From NCBI RefSeq assembly GCF_017982655.1, contig NZ_JABXYX010000077.1, positions 1 through 36,302 of the forward strand: a DNA stretch of 36,302 nt, in the 5' to 3' direction. The stretch is from Brasilonema sp. CT11 (GTDB lineage Bacteria > Cyanobacteriota > Cyanobacteriia > Cyanobacteriales > Nostocaceae). Shown here piece after piece: positions 25,260 to 35,068 of this stretch. The notes under the pieces were generated by a model. It saw only the letters and a list, made by a program, of their open reading frames with translations, had not been told where the DNA came from and made no database searches. Positions within the stretch are counted from its first letter, which is position 1; each line of letters begins with the position of its first letter. A program made the position numbers and the translations under genes.

Positions 25260-26752
25260 CACAGCAAAGCTTTGGTGTGATTGGTTTAGCTGTTATGGGT
25301 GAAAACATCGCTCTAAACGTTGAGCGTAACGGCTTTCCAATCGCAGTTTACAACCGCTCGCGAGACAAAACTGATAAATTCATGGCTGAGCGTGCCCAAG
25401 GAAGAAACGTTAAAGCTGCTTTTACTTTAGAAGAGTTTGTGGCTTCTTTGGAACGTCCCAGAAAAATTTTAATCATGGTGCAAGCAGGTAAACCTGTAGA
25501 TGCAGTGATTGCTCAGCTCAAACCCTTGCTGGACGAAGGCGACATTATTATCGATGGTGGCAACTCTTGGTTTGAAGATACGGTTCGCCGCACCCAAGAA
25601 CTAGAACCCGCTGGGTTTCGGTTCATTGGTATGGGCGTCAGCGGTGGTGAAGAAGGAGCACTCAATGGTCCTTCATTGATGCCAGGAGGTACGCAAAGCT
25701 CTTACCAGTATCTGGAGCCAATTTTTAACAAAATTGCCGCTCAAGTCGATGATGGTCCTTGCGTGACGTATATTGGTCCTGGTGGTGCAGGTCACTACGT
25801 CAAAATGGTACACAACGGCATTGAGTACGGCGATATGCAGCTGATTGCAGAAGCCTACGATTTACTGAAAAATGCTGCTGGACTTGACCATAATCAACTC
25901 CATGAAGTTTTTGCCGAATGGAACACCACGGACGAACTCAATTCGTTTTTGATTGAAATTACGGCAAATATTTTCCCCTACATTGACCCAGAAACAAATT
26001 TACCTCTGGTAGATTTGATTGTTGACGCCGCAGGTCAAAAAGGGACTGGACGTTGGACGGTACAGACTGCGTTGGAATTAGGAGTTTCTATTCCGACAAT
26101 CATAGCAGCGGTGAATGCCCGCATTATCTCTTCTTTTAAAGAAGAGCGCGTAGCAGCATCCAAGATCCTGACAGGTCCAACTGGCAAGTATGAGGGAAAT
26201 ACCCAAGAGTTTATCAACAAAGTGCGGGATGCCCTCTATTGCTCGAAAATCTGTTCTTACGCTCAAGGAATGGCTTTGTTAGCTACCGCGTCGCATACGT
26301 ATGTTTTTGGATTGGATCTGGGTGAAATGGCGCGGATTTGGAAGGGTGGCTGTATTATTCGTGCTGGATTTTTGAACAAGATTAAGAAGGCCTTTAGTGA
26401 AAATCCAGCGCTGCCTAACCTCCTATTAGCTCCTGAATTCAAGCAGACGATTCTCGATAGACAAGATGCTTGGCGTGACGTGTTGGTAACAGCAGCAAAA
26501 CTGGGAATTCCAGTGCCAGCATTTAGTGCATCTTTGGATTACTTCGATAGCTATCGTCGCGATCGGTTGCCTCAAAACCTCACACAAGCTCAACGCGACT
26601 ACTTCGGGGCGCATACCTACCTGCGTCTGGATAAGCCTGGTGCCTTCCACACTGAATGGACGCCAATTTCTGAGCAGTCCGTGTCAACTTCAACACCAAG
26701 ACAATTGGAAGCTGACCTACCAACTACACCTCCAGCGTCTTCAAAAGGCTAG
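25256..26752 (+). CDS. gnd: 6-phosphogluconate dehydrogenase (decarboxylating)
   Basis: The 498-residue enzyme of the oxidative pentose phosphate pathway converts 6-phosphogluconate and NADP+ to ribulose 5-phosphate, CO2 and NADPH. The Rossmann start is FGVIGLAVMGENIALNVERN. The substrate region shows IGMGVSGGEEGALNGPSLMP and YVKMVHNGIEYGDMQ, with the catalytic Lys and Glu expected there; DAAGQKGTGRWTVQTALELG is in the C-terminal domain. About 20 extra Ser/Thr/Pro-rich residues follow the usual C-terminus. In heterocyst formers this pathway supplies reductant for nitrogen fixation. It is followed by a strong terminator. Confidence 0.97.
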   Translation: MTQQSFGVIGLAVMGENIALNVERNGFPIAVYNRSRDKTDKFMAERAQGRNVKAAFTLEEFVASLERPRKILIMVQAGKPVDAVIAQLKPLLDEGDIIIDGGNSWFEDTVRRTQELEPAGFRFIGMGVSGGEEGALNGPSLMPGGTQSSYQYLEPIFNKIAAQVDDGPCVTYIGPGGAGHYVKMVHNGIEYGDMQLIAEAYDLLKNAAGLDHNQLHEVFAEWNTTDELNSFLIEITANIFPYIDPETNLPLVDLIVDAAGQKGTGRWTVQTALELGVSIPTIIAAVNARIISSFKEERVAASKILTGPTGKYEGNTQEFINKVRDALYCSKICSYAQGMALLATASHTYVFGLDLGEMARIWKGGCIIRAGFLNKIKKAFSENPALPNLLLAPEFKQTILDRQDAWRDVLVTAAKLGIPVPAFSASLDYFDSYRRDRLPQNLTQAQRDYFGAHTYLRLDKPGAFHTEWTPISEQSVSTSTPRQLEADLPTTPPASSKG

Positions 26753-26777
26753 AGATTTTTAGTTGAAAATTTTGCGG

Positions 26778-26808
26778 GTGACTCTGAAAAACTCAGAGTC
26801 ACTTTTTT
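26778..26808 (+). terminator. Rho-independent terminator of gnd
   Basis: GTGACTCTGA (26778-26787), loop AAAAC, TCAGAGTCAC (26793-26802), then six T. The 10-bp stem is perfect and lies 25 bp after the gnd stop. Confidence 0.92.
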
Positions 26809-26960
26809 CAATTGCATAAGGCGCAGATAATTTTTGTAGGGGCGGCGTTTTCCTGCCCTTTAGAATCCCAAAGCCCCTGTTGTCGCAAATGGCGTCTAAC
26901 AAAGCTATAATCTGTTTAACTTCACCAGTTCTGACAACTGAGTTGGTGAGTTCTTTGTTG

Positions 26961-28463
26961 TTAAAGCTTCACGCAGACAGATTTGACCTCTGTGTAAAGC
27001 TCTAGGGCATTATGTCCCATATCTCGACCCCATCCTGACTGCTTGTAGCCGCCAAAGGGCAGGGCAGCGTCAAAGATGTGATAGCAGTTAATCCAAACCG
27101 TACCAGCACGCAGTTTAGACGCTAAACGATGAGCTTTTGATATATCGTTAGTCCAGATTCCTGCTGCCAAGCCATAAGTGCTATCATTGGCTACCGGGAC
27201 AAGTTCATCCACGTCTTTAAAAGGCATCGCCGTTACGACTGGACCAAATATCTCCTCCTGTACCACCTTCATTGTCTGCTTAGTATCAACTAGCACTGTT
27301 GGCTCCACAAAATAGCCCTGGTTGCCAATGAGCTGTCCACCAGTTACTGCTTTTGCACCTTCAGCAAAACCTGACTGCATATAGCCATAAACTCGGTCAA
27401 GTTGCTCATCAGAGATCAGTGGTCCCATTTCTGTGCTGGGATCAAGTCCTGGTCCAATTTTAATTTTCTTCGCTTCGGTAGCAACACCTTCCACCACTTG
27501 GTCAAAAATATCTTGTTGAATGTAAAGTCTTGAACCCGCATTACAACATTGACCATGATTGAAGAAGATGGAATTGGCTGCGCCCTTAATCGCCATCTCT
27601 AGATCAGCATCTTTGAACACGACGTTGGGTGATTTACCGCCTAGTTCCAGAGAAACCTTTTTGAGGTTACCAGCAGCAGCTTGAACAATCAATCTACCCA
27701 CTTCAGTTGAGCCAGTAAAAGCAACTTTATCAACATCGGGATGTGCAACTAGGGGAGCACCTGCAGTTTCACCATAACCAGTCACAATATTGACGACACC
27801 ATCAGGAAATCCAGCTTCACAGATTAATTCGCCTAAGCGAATAGCTGAGATGGGGGTTTGTTCGGCTGGTTTCAAAACGATTGTGCAGCCAGTAGCTAAA
27901 GCCGGACCTAATTTCCATGCAGCCATTAACAAAGGGAAATTCCAAGGAATAATTTGCCCGACAACTCCAACAGGTTCGCGCACTGTGTAGGCAAAATATT
28001 GAGTGCCAGCAGAGATGGGAATCGTATTTCCTTCAATTTTTGTCGCCCATCCTGCCATGTAGCGAAACAAGTCAACCGCACCTGGCACATCGGCAACACG
28101 AGCAACACTGATTGGTTTACCATTATCCAGGGATTCTAATTCGGCAAACTCTTCCAGGTTTGCTTCTATTAAGTCTGCTAGTTTCCAAATTAGTCGTCCG
28201 CGTTTTGAAACAGTGAGTTTTGACCAAGAACCACTTTCAAACGCTTGACGTGCAGCTTGTACGGCTCGATTTATATCTTCGCTCTCACCAGAAGCCGCAT
28301 GAGTAATAACTTGACCTGTTGCCGGATTATATACGGGAAAGGTTTGACCACTCGCAGACTCAACCCATTTTCCCCCAATCAGTAGTTTCAATGGCTGGGT
28401 TAAAAACTTCGTCACTTGGTCGCGCAGAGGAATTCCAACTGCTTCTTGAACTAAAGTTGACAT
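26961..28463 (-). CDS. NAD(P)-dependent aldehyde dehydrogenase
   Basis: The 500-residue ALDH superfamily enzyme oxidises an aldehyde to a carboxylate. It has IIPWNFPLLMAAWKLGPALA (cofactor site), FTGSTEVGRLI, SLELGGKSPNVVF with the general-base Glu, and FFNHGQCCNAGSRLYI with the catalytic Cys (about residue 300). The C-terminal GGYKQSGWGRDMGHNALELY is typical of class 1/2 and retinal/betaine-aldehyde type enzymes. The natural substrate cannot be inferred. It is single-gene, convergent with gnd. Confidence 0.93.
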   Translation of the reverse strand: MSTLVQEAVGIPLRDQVTKFLTQPLKLLIGGKWVESASGQTFPVYNPATGQVITHAASGESEDINRAVQAARQAFESGSWSKLTVSKRGRLIWKLADLIEANLEEFAELESLDNGKPISVARVADVPGAVDLFRYMAGWATKIEGNTIPISAGTQYFAYTVREPVGVVGQIIPWNFPLLMAAWKLGPALATGCTIVLKPAEQTPISAIRLGELICEAGFPDGVVNIVTGYGETAGAPLVAHPDVDKVAFTGSTEVGRLIVQAAAGNLKKVSLELGGKSPNVVFKDADLEMAIKGAANSIFFNHGQCCNAGSRLYIQQDIFDQVVEGVATEAKKIKIGPGLDPSTEMGPLISDEQLDRVYGYMQSGFAEGAKAVTGGQLIGNQGYFVEPTVLVDTKQTMKVVQEEIFGPVVTAMPFKDVDELVPVANDSTYGLAAGIWTNDISKAHRLASKLRAGTVWINCYHIFDAALPFGGYKQSGWGRDMGHNALELYTEVKSVCVKL

Positions 28464-28653
28464 ATTAATCTCCTTTTTATCAAGTTGTCATCAACTGAAC
28501 TTGCATTTTTTTACCTTCAGTAAAACTCGTCAATCCTGTTTACTTGATTTGTAATACAGAAATTTAGCTTAGAGAGCTTTTCTTCCATAATTCTTATTGA
28601 ATTATGCTGAAAGTGACAAAGGAGGATTAAAAATCTGTACTACCTAGATTGTT

Positions 28654-30117
28654 CTAACTGAGGGTTTGAGCTTCATCAACGACAAATAGTCTACCTGCCC
28701 GACGAATAGCTTCAGGTTTGTGAATTTGCAGGAACCTTAACACTCCGATGCCCAGCAATAGCCAAATTAAGACGATAACTGGTGCGAAGTGAAGTGGTGC
28801 TGGTGGAGGGGGATAAAGCGTGCCAACTAGAACACCAGTAATCGTGATCATCGAAAGCCAAGGTAGCAGAGTATGACGCAACCAACCAAAGCGTGTAGAG
28901 TTTTGCTTTAACTGAGTGCGGCGTGTTGTCGATAAATATCGAAAACACGCCAAACTAGTCAATCCATAGATCGCTAGAGCCGCCAGTGTTAAGACTGTTC
29001 CCAGAAAACCAAACGCCTGAATCGGTGTCCACAGCATTCCCAACCCCAGCCCCACAAACGCAGAACTGCCACTCAACAGGAAAATGGCATTTGTCGGTGT
29101 ACGATAGGTAGGATGAATGTGCGCTAACCAACGGGGAAATAGTTCTTCTCGACTGATGGCATAGACAATTCGAGCAGCAGCGTTGAGAAAAGCAACGGCA
29201 CTGGCATATCCTGCCATAATTCCAGCAAAATCAATCAATAAGGCGAACCCATTGCCCCAAGCGTGACGTGCGATCGTATCGAAGGGGGCAGCATCTTGGG
29301 TAAAGGCTGCCATGTTATGAATCCCATATCCCAGCGTTGCCACATATGACATCAGTACATAGAACATGCCCACTAACACTAGGGTGATCACCGTCGCTTT
29401 TGGAATTGACTGTCGGGGATTTTGAACTTCTTCACCCAACGTAGTTGCCGATTCAAACCCGACGAAACTGAGGATGGACAAAATGACACCAGCAACCAGG
29501 TTACTATGCTGTGGTAGTCCCGTCAGCGTGAAGGGTACGAGTGTCAGTTGTCCGGTTTTGCCAGCTTGCATGAGTACGATGAGCGCGAGCAACAGACAAA
29601 CGCCGAGTTCAAACATCAATAGCGTCAGATCCAATTGCAGCGAGAAGCGAATGCCGCGATAACACACTGCCCCCACGATCAAAGCGAACAAGCAATACCA
29701 TAATGTCCAGTTTAGGTGTACGTCAAACCAGTGCAGCAAGAGTTCTTGAAAATTCGCACTCATTACTAGAAAGACAAAGGCAATAGTTACGCCAAAGGAA
29801 ATTAAACTCAACCAGCCAGCGAGAAAGCCCCAGCTTACTCCTAATCCCTGAGTCACAAAGGTATACAACGAGCCGCTCGTGGGAAACTCGGCTGCCATCA
29901 TGCTGATTTGATCAGCAACTAGCAAAGCCACCCCAAAACCAATAATGTAGCATAATGGCATTGCTGCGCCGACGAGTCCCGCTTGGGGAATGGAATTAAA
30001 AAAGATGGCACCCACTGGAGACATTGCAGCGATAGCCATGACGATCGCATGGCGCAATTGCAGCGTGTTGCGTTGCAGGTTTGGGGGTTGGTTTGAAGAA
30101 TTTGTAGCAGGTGTCAT
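28654..30117 (-). CDS. APC-superfamily amino acid permease
   Basis: The 487-residue membrane protein has about twelve hydrophobic helices. The APC signatures include AIVMAIAAMSPVGAIFFNSI (unwound helix 1 region) and SFVGFESATTLGEEVQNPRQ (helix 6 and the following loop), as in amino acid/polyamine/organocation transporters. It probably imports or exchanges amino acids or amines. It lies 190 bp upstream of the aldehyde dehydrogenase on the same strand, which might hint at amine catabolism, but the gap is long enough for separate promoters. Confidence 0.88.
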   Translation of the reverse strand: MTPATNSSNQPPNLQRNTLQLRHAIVMAIAAMSPVGAIFFNSIPQAGLVGAAMPLCYIIGFGVALLVADQISMMAAEFPTSGSLYTFVTQGLGVSWGFLAGWLSLISFGVTIAFVFLVMSANFQELLLHWFDVHLNWTLWYCLFALIVGAVCYRGIRFSLQLDLTLLMFELGVCLLLALIVLMQAGKTGQLTLVPFTLTGLPQHSNLVAGVILSILSFVGFESATTLGEEVQNPRQSIPKATVITLVLVGMFYVLMSYVATLGYGIHNMAAFTQDAAPFDTIARHAWGNGFALLIDFAGIMAGYASAVAFLNAAARIVYAISREELFPRWLAHIHPTYRTPTNAIFLLSGSSAFVGLGLGMLWTPIQAFGFLGTVLTLAALAIYGLTSLACFRYLSTTRRTQLKQNSTRFGWLRHTLLPWLSMITITGVLVGTLYPPPPAPLHFAPVIVLIWLLLGIGVLRFLQIHKPEAIRRAGRLFVVDEAQTLS

Positions 30118-30430
30118 ATCCGAGGGTGGTTTTTTTGCTGATATCTACAATAGTGCTTATAATCCGTTAATGGAAAAATCAGCACAATTTATTGCCCGAT
30201 CCCTGGAGTGGACGACACCAATCTCAAATAATCATTGTATAGGAATCCGGTTTGATTTTTGAATTGACTCGTAGAGGTAGGCAACAGGCAACAGGCAATA
30301 GGCAACAGGGAAGAAGCAATAAAGGTGTACGGAGTTTTTTTCAAAAATTAAATAGGAGTCCTATATTACCACTTTATTAATACGTAAGTCCTAAATACTA
30401 TATAACATTCCATAATTGACAATATATCAA
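30118..30430. other. Intergenic region containing a GGCAACA heptamer repeat
   Basis: Positions 30280-30307 hold four 7-bp units (GGCAACA, GGCAACA, GGCAATA, GGCAACA), an STRR-type repeat related to the GGGAACA run at 1494-1528. Otherwise the stretch is AT-rich and contains the promoter region of the permease; no gene is seen. Confidence 0.7.
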
Positions 30431-31588
30431 TCATTCACCTTTTTTATACTTAGCCTTTAATTCTTCCAATTCTTCATCTATTTTGCTTTTACTAACATTC
30501 GCTTGGGGTGTTTGTGGCTGAGGCTGAACATTAGGACTTTTATTGCTTTTGGATTTTCCACCTTGAAGAAAGAGAGTTTTCATTTCGTCTAATTCTGTGT
30601 CTATTTGACTCCTCGCTTGATTGGTAGAAACAGGTGTGGAAATAGGTGTTGATGCAGTAACAGGTTGTACTGAAACGACGGGTGTTGGAGGTAATTGTGG
30701 CTTTTGGTCTAAGTCTTTGAGGACTTGATCTACAGTTTGGTAACGCCGAACGGGAATGCTTTGTAGCATTTTGTCTAGGATACGGCTCAACTCATTACTA
30801 ACTGGGCTTGTGATATATTGTCGCCAAATCCAAGCATCGTTGTTGATATCGTACAAGTCAAAAGGAGAGCGTTGAGTTAACAGATGAACACAGGTGACAC
30901 CTAAGCTGTATATATCACTGGCAAAAATGGCCTTTCCTCTGATTTGTTCAGGAGCAACATATTCTGGACTCCCAATACTGGTTCCTGTTCGGTTTAAAGC
31001 TGTGTAAGTCGCTTCTTTAGCAGCACCAAAATCTACTATAACCAGATTCCCGTTGCTTGATTTTATGTTTGTACGACGAATAATATTTTCTGGCTTAATA
31101 TCTCGGTGAATGACTTGTCTAGCATGGCAAAATTGCAGCACTGGTAATAAATCATTCAGCAGTTGCCGAATTTGAGTTTCATTAAATGCACCTTTTTGTT
31201 GCAATTCCTGGGCTAAGTTTAGTCCGTCAATAAATTCTTGTACAAGATACTGCCGATCATCTTGAGTGAAATAAGCTAATAGTTCTGGAATTTGAGGATG
31301 CTTGCCCAATTCATCCAAGCGCATTGCCTCTTGGGTAAACAACTCTACTGCTTTCTGAACTGTACTAGTACCTTGAGCTTGGGGGTAGAATTGCTTAATG
31401 ACGCAGCGTGGTTTGGATGGCTTATCCTGATCTACAGCTAAGAAGGTTCTGCCAAAACCACCCTGTCCTATTGGTTTGATGGCACCGTAGCGCTCTTTAA
31501 GCAGTAACTTGGAACCACACGTGTGGCAAAATTTTTCGTGATTGATGTTAACAGGGTTGGGGCAATTGGGATTTAAGCAATAGCTCAT
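30431..31588 (-). CDS. Serine/threonine protein kinase with 4-Cys prefix domain
   Basis: The 385-residue protein begins with a cyanobacterial 4-Cys zinc prefix (Cys4, Cys9, Cys21, Cys24). The Hanks-type kinase (about 34-300) has the Gly loop IGQGGFGRTFLAVD, VIKQFYPQ (Lys), catalytic loop VIHRDIKPENII and metal loop IVDFGAAKE, so all key residues are present. The C-terminal region is Pro/Ser/Gln-rich with two related helical pieces, SQIDTELDEMKTLF and SKIDEELEELKAKY, probably for protein contacts. No membrane segment is visible. The target is unknown. Confidence 0.92.
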   Translation of the reverse strand: MSYCLNPNCPNPVNINHEKFCHTCGSKLLLKERYGAIKPIGQGGFGRTFLAVDQDKPSKPRCVIKQFYPQAQGTSTVQKAVELFTQEAMRLDELGKHPQIPELLAYFTQDDRQYLVQEFIDGLNLAQELQQKGAFNETQIRQLLNDLLPVLQFCHARQVIHRDIKPENIIRRTNIKSSNGNLVIVDFGAAKEATYTALNRTGTSIGSPEYVAPEQIRGKAIFASDIYSLGVTCVHLLTQRSPFDLYDINNDAWIWRQYITSPVSNELSRILDKMLQSIPVRRYQTVDQVLKDLDQKPQLPPTPVVSVQPVTASTPISTPVSTNQARSQIDTELDEMKTLFLQGGKSKSNKSPNVQPQPQTPQANVSKSKIDEELEELKAKYKKGE

Positions 31589-32022
31589 GTGACAAATATG
31601 GCTTTCACGTAGCCTTGATACGTTGGTCTACGCTTTCATATGTTTTTATTTTGCCACGTTCAAAGATGATGGAGAATATTGGTCAAAAATATTTTAAGAA
31701 GAACTCAGTTGTTAGAACCCAGAACAGGCTAGCCCCTAAGGGGGTGCACTCAAAGGACGTCTCGCTACGCCCTCCAGAATACATCCCCACTAAATAAATG
31801 CACGGGGATTTCAATAATGACCGAAGAAAGAACTCAGAACACAGAACTTAGTAGTCAGAATCAGAAACGGGAAAAAGGGTACAAGCCCCTGTTTTTTAAA
31901 CATGAAAGTACGTGTTAAATGTACTTGTATATACGTAATACTGAAGTTGAGCCGTCCTTGTTCAAATCCCCTAAATTTATTTATGGGGTTGGGCTAATAC
32001 CAACGAAAAATCTGCCAGCCTC

Positions 32023-32089
32023 CGGAAAAATCGCCCCATGAAAAGTCGTGATTTTTGTATACCAGTTGACAATTGGGGCGATTTTTCCG
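32023..32089. repeat. Inverted-repeat element with 16-bp perfect arms
   Basis: CGGAAAAATCGCCCCA (32023-32038) is the exact complement of TGGGGCGATTTTTCCG (32074-32089), with 35 bp between. No coding content. It may be a small palindromic mobile element or encode a structured RNA. Confidence 0.7.
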
Positions 32090-32175
32090 CATCAACCGAG
32101 GCTTAGAACCCGTTAGTTGTAATGAGGCACCGCAGTTTTTCCGGGTTTGGTGAAACGGATGTATTCTGAGTTCTG

Positions 32176-32295
32176 ATACTAAATCCGCTTTTAGAACCCC
32201 CTTTTAACCCAGGCGATTAGAAATCGCGGCTACACAAACGAAGTCCGCCTACGCGGACTAAATAATAAAGGGGGTATTATATCCGGATTTAGTAT
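32176..32295. mobile_element. MITE-like element with TA-flanked terminal inverted repeats
   Basis: The ends ATACTAAATCCG and CGGATTTAGTAT (32284-32295) are exact complements, and a second inner pair ACCCCCTTT / AAAGGGGGT (32196-32204, 32267-32275) extends them imperfectly. The outer TA dinucleotides fit IS630/Tc1-type insertion. The interior contains GATTAGAAATCGCGGCTACA and GTCCGCCTACGCGGAC, the latter a hairpin common in Nostocales extragenic repeats. There is no transposase, so it would be non-autonomous. Confidence 0.65.
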
Positions 32296-32470
32296 GAGTT
32301 CTGACTACTGAGTTCTTCTTAAGCCGTATTTCTACAGGTCTACTTAATGAAATTCATTTTTTATTTTCTCATAAAATAAATACATTTTGTATAATTTTGT
32401 TACTGATACTTCTGGAGCGTGTAGTGGGGCGCAACCCATTCTGACTTCTAAATTCTGAATTCTTTGTGGG

Positions 32471-35068
32471 TCAATTTTGAAGTATGGAACGCTGACTTTT
32501 TAGTTGGAGGAGTGTTTTCCAATCTTGTAAAGCATTCTGGGTCCAAAGCCAATTTTTCCCCAATTCTTCGACCCCAAAATTGACTGGGTCATCTTTAACG
32601 ATCATTTGACGTAGCTTGATGGCTTCATTGAGATATTGCTGGCGTTTTCCATCTGGTTGGTTGTTTGCAGTTTTATACAAACCAATAGCTAACCCAGCAT
32701 AAGCTGTTAAAGCATCCCGAGGCACTGGCTTTGAAGATAAAAATGTTGTCGCAGAAGCGGCAGATTTGCTCTGCTGCTCTCTGACTGCGAAACTCAATGC
32801 CTTAAACCAAGAGTCATTTGCTCGGTTAAGGTTACCTTGTGCGTAGTAGGCAAAGCCTAAAGCATTATTATACAAAATTGAGTCTGGTTGAGCCTTGAGC
32901 GCACTTTCCCAATAACGACGTGCATCATCGACGCTGTATCTATTGTCTCCTGTCTGGATAAATTGCCATGCTAATCGCCCTTTAAGGAAATAGACTAATG
33001 CATTGTCTGCAAACTTTTCGGGAATCGCGTTAAGGGCGGCTTGAGCGTTAGGAAGTACATTACGATTAAGCAGTTCTTCGACAGCCTGTAGTCCTGTTTG
33101 CAAGTCGCCTTGACTCAATTTGTCGGTGGCGATCGCACTGACAGCTTTAGTTTCAGTTGTTTTAAAATTGGCTTGTGGGGTACTGCCGGTTTGTTGTTGA
33201 GACGTAGAAGAAAAAACCGGTATTTGTTGATTATGTGACCACCAATTTAAACTGACAACGGCTGCTATGGCGCAAAGTGCTGTTCCTGCAAGGGCGATCG
33301 CACTCACTCCTATACTATCCCGCGAGACTCTACGTCTTTTGCCTTGTTTCGGTTTTGCTGTTTGTGTCCGCCGAATAGTGGTTGTCTGAGCTAATGGCTG
33401 GACATTTGAGTTTTCCCAATCTTCTGGCAAGTCCAGCTCTTGTTGGCGACTCAGTTCACTATTGGAGGGAAGTTCGCGAGGATCTGCGCCCTGCTGTCTA
33501 CCATAGGATGCGGCTTCACGAACTTCTTCCCACATCCCAGTATCATTTTCCAGCGAAGCTATTTCACCTGAAACTTCTTTATCATCAAGACTATCTTCCC
33601 CAAATTGCACAAGTTCCGCTTTCATGGAAGATTGCTCAGATGTGTTTTGTTTATCTAGCTGGCGGAACAAATCTGAAACAATCGCTGAATCTTCTTCATA
33701 AGTTGGGTCATCGTACTCAATTTCATCAATCAGGTCGCCCCAGGTTTCTTCGCCTAGCAAGTCTAGATCATCGAATGAGTCTCTTGCCAAAGATGAGGGT
33801 AACATATCCTCAAGAGGTAAAGGCATACTGGCGTCGTTTGCCTGCTCTGAGTAAATTATTGCTGATGTCTTTAAAGATGGATTGTACTCGTTAAATAACT
33901 CCTCATCTTGAGGTAACGATATTTCTGGGCTAAGATAGCCGTCAAATCCTGGCTGGAGATAAAGAATTGGTAGTGCCCAGTACAGTTGGTGGGAACCATA
34001 AGCAGCAATTAATCCTTGGCGCATCCGACTCACGCACAAATCCACAGGATACCCGTGAGAAAGGTTGCGGTAAAACAATTGTGTTAGCAGTAGTGCTACT
34101 TCATCCGGAATGCGTTCTGACATTGCCAAAACACTCCTGATGCCCCGCCTGACCAAGCTTTCTGTCAAATTACGTTCCCCTGTGTCTGTTACTCCACCAG
34201 AGGAGGTCGCTGCATATGTTCCCAGGCAGGAGTTAAACACTGCCATTTGGATATTATTGTTGACCAACAAGCCAGCTAAGTCGTCACCACTGAGGGTTTC
34301 CCTTAAACCAGTTCTGCTACTGACAAGATAAATTTCTCCGCCGTTAGGACTGATGTTACTGTGACCAGAGTAGTGCAGAACGTGGTATCGTCCTTGTTCT
34401 AGGGCTTGTGTCAATTCTTCTCGCCCTGGTTGTTCTAACAGGGTCAGTTCTATGTGCGGCAGATAATTGCCGCTTTCGCCAGGCTGAAGTTCCGCTTGGA
34501 GTTTGATGGCTTCTTGTTTGAGCAAATCTAGACGCACGAGATCTGTGGGAGAAGCAATTGCCATCAATACCTTTAGCCCGCCTTCCTCTGCTGGTGCTGG
34601 CATACCTGTTGACGGCAAACGAGACGTTCTACCAATGCCATTTTGGTAGCGAGAAAAAGCGATATAAGGTCCAGTCGCAATTGGGCGATCGCCTGCATGC
34701 ATGACTTCCCAAGGTAGACGTGCTAATTTAGTATCTTTGAGCCCTAATCGCAAACGCAACACCTGTTGGTGGTTTTGGGCTATTCCTTGTGCCGTAATCC
34801 AACTATCTCTGAGAGTGCCTTGAAACAGTGCATTATAAAGTTGCTGACCCAACGCTACCAAGTTGACGGAGTTTCGTGCTAGAGCATCTCCCTGTAGCAC
34901 CGACTTCAACGGGTCATTCATCAAATGTCCCGCAGCCGTCAACCAATCACCCACAGGCCAAGTCACCAGTTCTTCTGCTAATGGCACCCCAGGCGCGACT
35001 TGTTCCGTGCGCACCAAGTAGTCATTTTGCCCTACTGGGGTTACGGAAATGTGAAATTCCTGGGTCAC
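32471..35068 (-). CDS. hetF: HetF, CHAT-domain caspase-like protease needed for heterocyst development
   Basis: The 865-residue protein has an N-terminal CHAT (caspase HetF associated with TPRs) domain with the catalytic pair in HYSGH (His236) and VFNSCLG (Cys281). An acidic, probably disordered linker (about 385-560) and a basic stretch lead to one membrane helix (about 586-609), then a TPR-containing C-terminus (about 665-865). HetF is known to be required for heterocyst formation and for normal cell size, acting with PatA and HetR. The assignment rests on the domain order plus the NsiR1-like array upstream, the arrangement known in Nostoc/Anabaena. The start is GTG at 35068, with AGGAG seven bases ahead. 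Confidence 0.85.
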   Translation of the reverse strand: MTQEFHISVTPVGQNDYLVRTEQVAPGVPLAEELVTWPVGDWLTAAGHLMNDPLKSVLQGDALARNSVNLVALGQQLYNALFQGTLRDSWITAQGIAQNHQQVLRLRLGLKDTKLARLPWEVMHAGDRPIATGPYIAFSRYQNGIGRTSRLPSTGMPAPAEEGGLKVLMAIASPTDLVRLDLLKQEAIKLQAELQPGESGNYLPHIELTLLEQPGREELTQALEQGRYHVLHYSGHSNISPNGGEIYLVSSRTGLRETLSGDDLAGLLVNNNIQMAVFNSCLGTYAATSSGGVTDTGERNLTESLVRRGIRSVLAMSERIPDEVALLLTQLFYRNLSHGYPVDLCVSRMRQGLIAAYGSHQLYWALPILYLQPGFDGYLSPEISLPQDEELFNEYNPSLKTSAIIYSEQANDASMPLPLEDMLPSSLARDSFDDLDLLGEETWGDLIDEIEYDDPTYEEDSAIVSDLFRQLDKQNTSEQSSMKAELVQFGEDSLDDKEVSGEIASLENDTGMWEEVREAASYGRQQGADPRELPSNSELSRQQELDLPEDWENSNVQPLAQTTTIRRTQTAKPKQGKRRRVSRDSIGVSAIALAGTALCAIAAVVSLNWWSHNQQIPVFSSTSQQQTGSTPQANFKTTETKAVSAIATDKLSQGDLQTGLQAVEELLNRNVLPNAQAALNAIPEKFADNALVYFLKGRLAWQFIQTGDNRYSVDDARRYWESALKAQPDSILYNNALGFAYYAQGNLNRANDSWFKALSFAVREQQSKSAASATTFLSSKPVPRDALTAYAGLAIGLYKTANNQPDGKRQQYLNEAIKLRQMIVKDDPVNFGVEELGKNWLWTQNALQDWKTLLQLKSQRSILQN

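Larger units (their letters stand above)
31589..32470. other. Gene-free 0.9-kb region rich in inverted and dispersed repeats
   Basis: No credible gene is seen. The stretch contains two separate inverted-repeat elements (32023-32089 and 32176-32295) and several variants of the phrase GAACTCAGAACACAGAAC, in both orientations (31691-31725, 31828-31865, 32165-32180, 32295-32325). It looks like a landing zone for small non-autonomous elements between the kinase gene and hetF. Confidence 0.6.

Noticed and set aside
31940-31990. GTTCAAATCCCCTAAA resembling a tRNA T-arm
   Set aside because: No acceptor, D or anticodon arms can be folded around it. No tRNA was found in the window.
33382-33894. 170-codon plus-strand ORF opposite hetF
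   Set aside because: It lies wholly antisense to the acidic linker of hetF, whose domains on both sides are clear. Its sequence shows no family features.
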